From the NCBI GenBank assembly GCA_025351245.1, contig JANXWH010000135.1, positions 1-32,812 of the forward strand: a DNA stretch of 32,812 nt, given 5' to 3'. Under the pieces are notes generated by a model, which worked only from the letters and a program-made list of their open reading frames with translations, did not search any database and was not told where the DNA came from. This document shows, piece by piece, positions 25,113 to 31,669 of this stretch. Each line of letters opens with the position of its first letter. The stretch's first letter is position 1. The DNA comes from Chloroflexota bacterium. GTDB lineage: Bacteria; Chloroflexota; Limnocylindria; Limnocylindrales; CSP1-4. The translations under genes were made by a program, and so were the position numbers.

Positions 25113-26437
25113 CCGACGAGCCGCTGCCCATCGAGGCACGCCTCCGGGCCGCCGGGCTCCCGCCGCTTCCGCGCACGGCCTGGCTGGAGATCGACCTGGA
25201 GCGGCTCGCGGGGAACGTCCGGGCGATCGTGGCCGCACTCCCCTCCGGTACGCTGGTCGAGGCCGTGGTCAAGGCGAACGGGTACGGCCACGGCGCGGTG
25301 CCGATCGCGCACGCTGCGCTGGCGGCCGGCGCGCACGGCCTCTGCGTCGCCACGCTCGACGAGGCCCTCGAGCTCCGTGCCGCCGGCTTGCGGGCGCCGA
25401 TCCTCGTCCTCTTCCCGGTCCTGCCGGACGGCGTCGTGGAGGCTGCCCGCGCCGGGATCGCGGTGGCGGCAGGCGACGCCGTGGTCTGGCCACGCGGACT
25501 GGCCGCCTATGCCCGGGCGCGCCGGCGCGCCCGGGGACGTCTCGGCGAGCTCGCGGTCCACGTCGGGATCGAGACCGGCCTGGGCCGTGACGGGCTGGCG
25601 CCGGACCAGGCAGTCGCCGCCGTGCGCGCGCTGGCGGACGTGCCCGGGGCCCACTTCGACGGGGCGTGGTCGCACCTGCAGGCGCCGGAGGACGCGGCGC
25701 GAACCGCCCGCCAGGTGGACCGCTTCCAGGCCGTGCTCGACGCGCTGGCTGCGGCCGGCTTGCCCGCCCCGCACCGCCACTTGCTGGCGTCGGGCGGTCT
25801 GCTTGCGGTCGAACGGTACGTCGGCGGGGAACGTCCCGTCTTCGACGGCCTGCGGGTCGGGCTCGCGCTCTACGGGATCGCGCCGGAGGGGATCCCGATC
25901 GGTGGGGCCGCGACCGGAATCCAGGCTGCGCTGCGGCCCGTCCTTTCGCTTCGCGCACGGCCGGTTCGGGTGGCGGAGCTGCCCGCCGGCGAGGGCGTCG
26001 GGTACGGGCCAAGCTTCGTCACGGCCCGCGCCAGCCGGATCGCGACGCTCCCGGTGGGCTATGCCGACGGCTGGACCCGCTCGTTCGGGAGCCGCGCGAC
26101 GGCGATCGTGCGCGGCCGCAGGGTGCCGCTCGTGGGGACGGTCGCGATGGACGCCGTGATGGCCGATGTCACCGACGTCCCCGGGCCGCCCGTCACGCCC
26201 GACGACGAGTTCGTCCTCCTTGGCGAGCAGGGCGGTGACCGGATCACTGCCGCCGAGCTGGCGCAGGAGCGGACCACGATCACCTGGGAGGTGGTCGCCG
26301 CGATGGCTGGACGCCTGCCCCGGGTGTACACTGCGCCGGCCGCGGCGGTCGGCATTCGCACGCTCACGCAGGACCGGGGGCCATGGCGGACATCGCGCTC
26401 TGGAATGGCGATATCTGTGACCTCGAGGTGGACGTGA
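25109..26437 (+). CDS. alr: Alanine racemase, 3' end overlapped by the next gene
   Basis: The start is the ATG at 25109 overlapping nnrD by 4 nt. The ORF-track start is noise. The 442-aa PLP enzyme makes D-alanine for peptidoglycan. Lys55 in EAVVKANGYGHG is the PLP lysine and Tyr299 in GEGVGYGPSF the second catalytic base. The RVGLALYGIAPEG segment and the C-terminal barrel (VPLVGTVAMDAVMADVTDV, ERTTITWEVVAAMAGRLPRV) are typical. The usual Asn-Ser phosphate cup reads LASGG, which is uncommon. Normal Alr ends soon after RLPRVY, but here about 30 more residues follow and overlap the macrodomain gene by 55 nt. Confidence 0.93.
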   Translation: MTDEPLPIEARLRAAGLPPLPRTAWLEIDLERLAGNVRAIVAALPSGTLVEAVVKANGYGHGAVPIAHAALAAGAHGLCVATLDEALELRAAGLRAPILVLFPVLPDGVVEAARAGIAVAAGDAVVWPRGLAAYARARRRARGRLGELAVHVGIETGLGRDGLAPDQAVAAVRALADVPGAHFDGAWSHLQAPEDAARTARQVDRFQAVLDALAAAGLPAPHRHLLASGGLLAVERYVGGERPVFDGLRVGLALYGIAPEGIPIGGAATGIQAALRPVLSLRARPVRVAELPAGEGVGYGPSFVTARASRIATLPVGYADGWTRSFGSRATAIVRGRRVPLVGTVAMDAVMADVTDVPGPPVTPDDEFVLLGEQGGDRITAAELAQERTTITWEVVAAMAGRLPRVYTAPAAAVGIRTLTQDRGPWRTSRSGMAISVTSRWT

Positions 26438-26913
26438 TCGTGAGCCCAGCCAGCACCAGCCTCTGGATGGCGACGGGAGTCGCGGGTGCGATCAAGCGCC
26501 GGGGTGGCGATGCGATCGAGTTCGCGGCCGTCCGCCAGGGGCCCGCCGGCCTGGGCGACGCGATCGTGACCGACGGCGGGTCGCTTGCCGCGCGCTGGGT
26601 CATCCACGCCGTCTCGCTCGACCAGGCGCGCCGCACCGACGCCGGGGCCATCGACCGCGCGGTCCGGAACGCGTTCGCGCGGGCCCGGGAGCTTGGCGCG
26701 GAGACGCTCGCCATCCCGGCGCTCGGGACCGGCGTGGGTGGGTTCCCCATCGCCGAGGCCGCCCGCGTCACCGTCGCGGCCGTGCGCGCCGAGCTGGCCC
26801 GCTCGCCGCACGTGACCCGCGTGACGTTCGCCCTCCGCGGCGCCGTCCCGTACGAGGCATTTCGGTCCGCGCTCGCGGCCGCGGTGGCACCGCCGGCCGG
26901 GACGCGCGCGTGA
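26383..26913 (+). CDS. Macrodomain (ADP-ribose-binding-like) protein
   Basis: The 176-aa product is a single macrodomain. It starts ADIALWNGDICDLEVDVIVS, and its binding loops are SLWMATGVAGAIKRRGG (26-42) and IPALGTGVGGFP (111-122). The usual NAAN motif after the second strand reads SPAS (21-24), so the Asn known to position the distal ribose or catalytic water is missing. Such proteins bind ADP-ribose or remove it from targets. Here binding is likely, but hydrolase activity is doubtful. Its ATG lies within the last 55 nt of alr, in another frame. The N-terminus cannot begin later without cutting strand one. It overlaps the next gene by 4 nt. Confidence 0.88.
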   Translation: MADIALWNGDICDLEVDVIVSPASTSLWMATGVAGAIKRRGGDAIEFAAVRQGPAGLGDAIVTDGGSLAARWVIHAVSLDQARRTDAGAIDRAVRNAFARARELGAETLAIPALGTGVGGFPIAEAARVTVAAVRAELARSPHVTRVTFALRGAVPYEAFRSALAAAVAPPAGTRA

Positions 26914-27200
26914 CCTTCCCCTTCTTCCCCGGCGACGAACAGCGCGCTGCCCTCGTCGAAGAGGTTGCGCGCGAGATCCAACTGCGCGGCATGACGGGAC
27001 CCGCGGTCCTCTTCCTCCAGGCGAGCATGCCGGACGGCGGGCTTGCCGGGAGCGCGATGACCTTCTTCGACCCGGTCCTGCGCCAGCTCTTCGGGGGCGG
27101 CAACGCACCTGCGAGCGCGCTGCTGGCGGACGAGGTCGGAATCGAGCAGCTGATCGACCGACTCGAGGAGCTGGACGAGGAGTCGGTCTGGGACGCGTGA
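26910..27200 (+). CDS. Small conserved-looking protein of unknown function
   Basis: The 96-aa product begins with a GTG that overlaps the macrodomain stop and ends overlapping the MutL-like gene by 4 nt. I do not recognise the family. It is acidic, lacks a signal peptide or membrane helix, and seems two-part. A helical start (GDEQRAALVEEVAREIQLRG) and a hydrophobic, Gly-rich middle (LAGSAMTFFDPVLRQLFGGG) are followed by an acidic helix (VGIEQLIDRLEELDEESV). The 4-nt overlaps on both sides and good codon usage argue for a real gene that works with its neighbours. It may be an accessory subunit, but nothing proves this. Confidence 0.75.
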   Translation: MTFPFFPGDEQRAALVEEVAREIQLRGMTGPAVLFLQASMPDGGLAGSAMTFFDPVLRQLFGGGNAPASALLADEVGIEQLIDRLEELDEESVWDA

Positions 27201-28921
27201 GCCACGTGGAGTCGGGGGCAGCCGAGCCCCTCGTCGGTACCCGGCCCGCGTCCTCGCCACCCGTGCCTGCGCCCTCCGCACGCGCGGTCGTGGCGCCCGC
27301 CGACGACCGGCAGACCGCCTTCTTCACGCTGGACCATGGGACCGCCACGGTCGCCGGCGCGCTGGTGGGACGTGTCGACCGACGGTGGCGCCTGTTGGCG
27401 GCCACGGCGCTCCCCGCCGGCAGCAACCCGGACGCGCTCCTCGGCCTGCTCGTGGATCGCCTCCGGTCGGTGGACCCGGCTTGTGCCGAGGCCGTCGGGA
27501 GTGGCCCCGGGACCGGGACCGAGCCGCTCGCTGCCTGGCCCCGGCTGGCCGCGTCGAGCGCGCCCGCCGCGACCCTTGCCGTCATCGCCGCCACCGAGCG
27601 GACGCGCGCCCGGCTGGAAGAGGCCGCCGTGGGGGCCGGCTGGAATGTCGTCGCCGGCAGTGCGGAGCGGACCGATCCGCTCGTGCTCACCCGGCTCGCG
27701 ACTCGCCCGGGCGTCGTGGCGCTCCTCGTCGGGGTCGCGGATCCGCCCGACGCTGACGAGCGTGACCTTGCCGCAGAGCTCGCCGTCGCGGCGGCCGGAA
27801 TCGCGGCCCGGCGGCCCGGCATGCGGATCTTCCTGGCCGGCCCGGTTCCCGAGGCTCCGCTGCTCGACGCCTGGCGCGCCCCAATCATCGTCAGGCTCCC
27901 GGCGCCAGCCGGCGCACCCGGCGAGCTGGCTGCCTCCACCCTTCGTGCGGCGCTGGCGGCCGCGCGCGGTGGCCCCGACGACAGCCGCCGCGCCATGGCC
28001 GCCGCCGCCGGGTCGCTTGCCCGGGTTCTCGGGCTCCGGGTGGAGATCCTCGAGATCGGCGTCTCGGGTGCAGCGCGCGTGGTCGCCTTGCCGGGCCCAG
28101 CGGACGACGGCGGGATCGCCGCAACGGTGCAGATCGTCGAGGTGCCCGATGCGGCGCTCTTCCGGATGGATCGCCCCGGGTCGGTTGACCAGATCGATCA
28201 CTGGTTCACCCAGGGCCTGGATCGGGCGCGACTGCGCGACCGGCTCGCGGAGCTGGCAATCGCGCCGTGGAGCGATCTGGACGCGGACGGCGCGCTCCTG
28301 CGGGCGGCCGCCCTCCGCGGGGCAGTGGAGCGCCTGCTGGTGGCCACGAACCCGGTGCTCGGTGACGGCGGTGTGGACCTCGTGATCGGCGCGGGCGGGG
28401 CCTGGTCCGCGGTCCCGGGGCCCGCCGCCGCCCACATCGTGGCTGACGTTGTCCGCCGTCCGGGCGTCGTGCAGGTGGCGATCGACCACGCCCGCCTCCT
28501 CGGCCCGATCGGGACGATCGCCGACGACGCGGAGCGGGACGCGGTCCTCGCCGATCTCGGCGAGGATCTGCTCCTCCCGCTCGGGACCATCGTGACGCCC
28601 CGCGGCCTGCGGCCGAACCGGCCGGTCGGCCGCCTCGTCCTTGGGGTCGGGGGTGTGCGATCCGAGGTCGAGCTGGTGGCCGGCGGCCTCACGCTCGTCG
28701 ACCTGCCGCCGGGCGCGAGCGGGACAGCCGAGCTGGCCTTCCGCGGAACGCCCGAGCTCGGCACGCGCGGCCGCCGCTTCCAGGTCGCCGTCAGCGGCGG
28801 CCTGGGCGGGTTGCTGCTGGACCTCCGGGACATCCCGCTCCGGCTCCCCGAGCGGCCCGATCGTCGCCGGGAGCTGCTGGGGACGTGGGAACGGGCGCTC
28901 TGGCCGGAGCGCGACGCGTGA
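27197..28921 (+). CDS. MutL-like (glutamate mutase L family) ASKHA-fold protein
   Basis: The 574-aa soluble protein resembles the MutL/GlmL family, actin-like ATPases linked to B12-dependent mutases. The C-terminal half contains VDLVIGAGGAWSAVPGPAAA followed by the pattern RPGVVQVAIDHARLLGPIGT, close to the family's GSGG...PGV...LD stretch (about 393-440). An N-terminal phosphate-loop-like TLDHGTATVAGALVG (44-58) and a second loop EILEIGVSGAARVVALPG (283-300) correspond to the DIGS and DIGGATTD loops, but both have lost key residues. A Pro/Ala-rich start (1-35) is probably disordered. No mutase gene is in the window. Active ATPase function is uncertain. Neighbours overlap by 4 nt on both sides. 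Confidence 0.6.
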   Translation: MSHVESGAAEPLVGTRPASSPPVPAPSARAVVAPADDRQTAFFTLDHGTATVAGALVGRVDRRWRLLAATALPAGSNPDALLGLLVDRLRSVDPACAEAVGSGPGTGTEPLAAWPRLAASSAPAATLAVIAATERTRARLEEAAVGAGWNVVAGSAERTDPLVLTRLATRPGVVALLVGVADPPDADERDLAAELAVAAAGIAARRPGMRIFLAGPVPEAPLLDAWRAPIIVRLPAPAGAPGELAASTLRAALAAARGGPDDSRRAMAAAAGSLARVLGLRVEILEIGVSGAARVVALPGPADDGGIAATVQIVEVPDAALFRMDRPGSVDQIDHWFTQGLDRARLRDRLAELAIAPWSDLDADGALLRAAALRGAVERLLVATNPVLGDGGVDLVIGAGGAWSAVPGPAAAHIVADVVRRPGVVQVAIDHARLLGPIGTIADDAERDAVLADLGEDLLLPLGTIVTPRGLRPNRPVGRLVLGVGGVRSEVELVAGGLTLVDLPPGASGTAELAFRGTPELGTRGRRFQVAVSGGLGGLLLDLRDIPLRLPERPDRRRELLGTWERALWPERDA

Positions 28922-29934
28922 CGGGCTCGCTGGAGCTCGTCCCCGCCCGGGCGCTCCTCGTGCCACGACCGCGCATCCGCCTCGAGCTGCAGCCCGGCGA
29001 TCGCGTGACCGCGGTCGTCGGCGAGGCCGTCCATGTCGGCGAGGTGCTGGCGGAGCGGATCCGGGACCCACGGCTGGTCGAGGCGGCTGTCCCGCGGGAC
29101 GGCGCGGACCAGGGCATCCCGCTGCCCGGCACCTGGCTGCCCGGCGAGCACGTGCTCGCCGGCCGCCGCGCGGGCGCGCCGGCCGGCGAGCTTCTCTTCG
29201 AACATGGCGGACGGCGCCGCCTGGTGAGCGGCCCGCACCCGGACCGTCTCCACGCCCCGGCCAACGGTCGCGTCGTGGAGGTGGAGCCCGGGGTCGCCCT
29301 CGTGCTGGAGATCGACGGTCCGGGGCTCGCCGCCACCGAGCTGCTCGGCGAGCCACACTGGGGCCGGCTCGTCCTCCTGCCCGAGGAGTCCGACCCGCGC
29401 CTCGCGCTGGACGTCGCACTGGCCGGGGCGGTGGTGGTCCTGCCGGGCCGCGTCGACGCCGAGGCGCTCGCCCGCGCGCGGGCGATGGGGATTCGCGGCG
29501 CGGTTGTCCTATCGCTCGCCGAGCGCGACCGGCGCGACCTCGCCGCGTCAGCGGCGCGCCAGGAGGCCGGCCTGCACCGCTTGGCACCCTTCGGGGTGCT
29601 CGTGCTGGGCGGGTACCTTCGTCGCGTATTCGCCGCGGCCGTCCGGTCCACGCTCGAAGCAGCCTCGGGCGCCGTGGTCGGGCTGGTCGGCGACCCGCCG
29701 CTCCTTCTCCTCCCGGCGGACCGGCAGCTGCCGCTGCCGGAGCCGGACCAGATCGTCGTCCGCGGCGGCCCCGAAGCAGGTCGGGAGGGCCGCTGGCTGG
29801 GGCCCGGCGGGATCCGTCGCGTCCGCGGGGGCATCACGGCCGAGACCGGGCTCGTCGCCCTCGACGACGGCCGGACGGTTGCGCTCCCGATCGGAGAGCT
29901 GGAGCGGTTCGCCGTCCTCGCCGCCAACGGGTAG
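28918..29934 (+). CDS. Unknown protein with sandwich-like and KOW-like segments
   Basis: The ORF track starts at 28885, but the GTG at 28918 overlaps the previous stop by 4 nt, matching the pattern of this cluster, and gives 338 aa. I do not recognise the family. Residues 112-140 (HAPANGRVVEVEPGVALVLE) look like a biotinyl/lipoyl-type sandwich edge, without the carrier Lys. Residues 160-260 look like an alpha/beta domain (DAEALARARAMGIRGAVVLS, then APFGVLVLGGYLRRVFAAAV). The tail (QIVVRGGPEAGREGRWLG) is like a KOW/SH3 motif and ends in a small beta unit. No catalytic motif is visible. It probably works with the MutL-like protein just upstream. Confidence 0.72.
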   Translation: MTGSLELVPARALLVPRPRIRLELQPGDRVTAVVGEAVHVGEVLAERIRDPRLVEAAVPRDGADQGIPLPGTWLPGEHVLAGRRAGAPAGELLFEHGGRRRLVSGPHPDRLHAPANGRVVEVEPGVALVLEIDGPGLAATELLGEPHWGRLVLLPEESDPRLALDVALAGAVVVLPGRVDAEALARARAMGIRGAVVLSLAERDRRDLAASAARQEAGLHRLAPFGVLVLGGYLRRVFAAAVRSTLEAASGAVVGLVGDPPLLLLPADRQLPLPEPDQIVVRGGPEAGREGRWLGPGGIRRVRGGITAETGLVALDDGRTVALPIGELERFAVLAANG

Positions 29935-29943
29935 GCTCTGCGA

Positions 29944-30414
29944 ATGCCCGCCGCCCCGCCGGAGCTCCGGCTGCTCGCGCCCCACCCTGCCGCCACGCGC
30001 GCGTTCGGTGAGCGCCTGGGGATCGCCGCGGCGCCCGGGGACGTGATCGCGCTCATCGGGCCGCTCGGGGCCGGCAAGACGGAGTTCGCCCGCGGCATCG
30101 CCCGGGGCATGGGGGTCGTCGGCCTCGTCAGCTCGCCGACCTTCATCCTCATCGCCGAGCACGAGGGGCGCCTGCCGCTCTTTCACCTCGACTGCTATCG
30201 CCTTGCCGGCCCCGAGGACGCGCTTGGCGCGGGGCTCCTTGACGAGCGACGCGCCGAGGGCGTCACGGTCGTCGAGTGGGCCGAGCGCCTCGGGACCGCG
30301 TTGCCGGCCGGCCGGCTGGAGATCCGGCTCGACGGGTCAGGTGACGACCCGCGGACGCTCGCCTGCCGGGCGACCGACGCCCGCCACGCCCGGCTGCTGG
30401 AGGCACTGACGTGA
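29944..30414 (+). CDS. tsaE: tRNA t6A37 ATPase subunit TsaE
   Basis: The 156-aa P-loop protein shows the Walker A motif IGPLGAGKTEFARGIARGMG (around 38-57), SSPTFILIAEHEGRLPLFHL, the DCYRL motif and VVEWAERL, all diagnostic for TsaE. It hydrolyses ATP to reset the TsaB-TsaD complex that threonyl-carbamoylates A37 of ANN-decoding tRNAs. It begins 9 nt after the previous gene, and its stop overlaps the tsaB GTG by 4 nt, so the t6A genes are coupled. Confidence 0.95.
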   Translation: MPAAPPELRLLAPHPAATRAFGERLGIAAAPGDVIALIGPLGAGKTEFARGIARGMGVVGLVSSPTFILIAEHEGRLPLFHLDCYRLAGPEDALGAGLLDERRAEGVTVVEWAERLGTALPAGRLEIRLDGSGDDPRTLACRATDARHARLLEALT

Positions 30415-31124
30415 CGGCGGGCATCGCGAGCGGGCTCCTGCTGGCGATCGACACTGCGACATCCCGGGCCGTGCTCGCCCTTGGGACCTCCGACGGGACA
30501 CTGCTCGCCGCCGACACGTGGCCGGCCGGCCATCGCCATGTCGAGGAGCTCCTCCCGCGCCTGGAAGCGTTCCTCGCCGGCTGCGGCTGGGATCGGCGGG
30601 CGCTCGCCGTCGTGGCGGGAATCGTCGTCGGGACCGGCCCAGGCGCGTTCACCGGGCTCCGGGTCGGCCTCGCCACGGCGAAGGCGCTCGCGGTCGCGTT
30701 CGGCCGGCCGCTGGTTGCGGTCGGGAGCGGCGCTGCACTCCTCGCCGCGGCCGGGGAGGCGGATCCCGCGATCGACCCCCGGCACCTCGTGCTGCTCCTG
30801 CCCGCCGGCTCCGCCGATCGCTACCTCGTCACGAAGACCGGGACGCGGCTGGCGACCGGCCCCGACCTACCCGCTCTCCCGGTTGGCGTGGTGATGGTCG
30901 CGGTGGACCTCGCGGGGCGCGCCCCGGATGCGGCGCTGGCGCGCGGTGAGGCTGCCACGGACCGGCTCCCCGGGGTCCTGCTGCGGCTCGGCGCCGCGCG
31001 GCTGGCCGTGGGCGACGTCGACGACCCGGCGCGCGTGGTGCCCGAGTATGTCTCGCTGCCGCGCGGCACGGCCGCCGACGCGGGGGAGGAGGCAGTGACG
31101 ACGTGGTCGCCCGCCCGCCCGTAA
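30411..31124 (+). CDS. tsaB: tRNA t6A37 complex subunit TsaB
   Basis: The 237-aa protein shares the ASKHA fold with TsaD but lacks its metal His pair. Motifs are LLLAIDTATSRAVLALGTSD, the glycine-rich GTGPGAFTGLRVGLATAKAL and AFGRPLVAVGSGAALLAAA. TsaB scaffolds TsaD and TsaE. It starts at GTG overlapping tsaE by 4 nt, and its 3' end overlaps the rimI start by 22 nt. The long C-terminal region is diverged, as is usual for TsaB. Confidence 0.94.
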   Translation: MTAGIASGLLLAIDTATSRAVLALGTSDGTLLAADTWPAGHRHVEELLPRLEAFLAGCGWDRRALAVVAGIVVGTGPGAFTGLRVGLATAKALAVAFGRPLVAVGSGAALLAAAGEADPAIDPRHLVLLLPAGSADRYLVTKTGTRLATGPDLPALPVGVVMVAVDLAGRAPDAALARGEAATDRLPGVLLRLGAARLAVGDVDDPARVVPEYVSLPRGTAADAGEEAVTTWSPARP

Positions 31125-31669
31125 GGCTCGTCATCGAGCCGATGACGTTCGACGACCTGCCGGCGGTGCAGGAGATCGAGCGCGCCAGCTTCACGACGCC
31201 CTGGCCGGCCCACGCATACCAGGCGGAGCTGGAGACGAACAAGCTGGCCCGCTACCTCGTGGTCCGGCTCGGGCGCGAGGTCGTCGCCTATGCCGGGATC
31301 TGGCTGATGGTCGACGAGGCGCACATCACGACCTTCGCGGTGGCCCCGGCGTGGCGCCGCCGGCGGATCGCGGAGCGTCTCCTCGTGGCCACCCTGGACC
31401 TCTCCATCGCCCGAGGGGCCCGCGAGGCGACGCTGGAGGTCCGCCTGTCGAACCTTCCGGCCCGCCGTCTCTACGAGAAATACGGCTTCCGGCCGGTCGG
31501 GATCCGGCCGCGCTACTACAGCGACGATCACGAGGACGCGCTGATCATGACGACCGAGCCGCTCCTGTCGCCGGACATGCGGGCCCGCCTGACCGCGCTC
31601 GGCGCGGAGCTGGCCGCGCTGCCGGACCTGGAGCCGCCCGACGCTCCACTGCCGGGAGCCGCCCGGTGA
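31103..31669 (+). CDS. rimI: GNAT acetyltransferase, RimI type
   Basis: The 188-aa product is a single GNAT domain with the RimI pattern: IEPMTFDDLPAVQEIERASF followed by TTPWP, ITTFAVAPAW, EATLEVRLSNLPARRLYEKY, and a C-terminal DDHEDALIM. RimI acetylates the N-terminus of ribosomal protein bS18 in E. coli. The acetyl-CoA loop, normally Q/R-x-x-G-x-G/A, reads RRRRIA, so its first Gly is Arg. The GTG start overlaps tsaB by 22 nt and a GGGGGAGGAGG element precedes it. A tail of about 35 residues (SPDMRARLTALGAELAALPD) extends past the usual end. Placement between tsaB and tsaD is a classical RimI location. Confidence 0.92.
   Translation: MVARPPVRLVIEPMTFDDLPAVQEIERASFTTPWPAHAYQAELETNKLARYLVVRLGREVVAYAGIWLMVDEAHITTFAVAPAWRRRRIAERLLVATLDLSIARGAREATLEVRLSNLPARRLYEKYGFRPVGIRPRYYSDDHEDALIMTTEPLLSPDMRARLTALGAELAALPDLEPPDAPLPGAAR

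Noticed and set aside
26768-29587. 939-aa frame on the - strand over the macrodomain and MutL-like cluster
   Set aside because: Highly Arg/Pro-rich low-complexity product opposite well-behaved + strand genes with 4-nt overlaps; a GC-bias shadow.
27197-29934. Defence or toxin-antitoxin system around the macrodomain gene
   Set aside because: Macrodomains do occur as DarG antitoxins, but there is no DarT-like ADP-ribosyltransferase, nuclease or membrane effector beside it. The neighbours do not fit.
29932-29937. TAGGCT hexamer before tsaE as a promoter
   Set aside because: It matches TATAAT at only 3 of 6 positions and overlaps the preceding stop. There is no -35 or TGn, and the gene is simply close to its neighbour.
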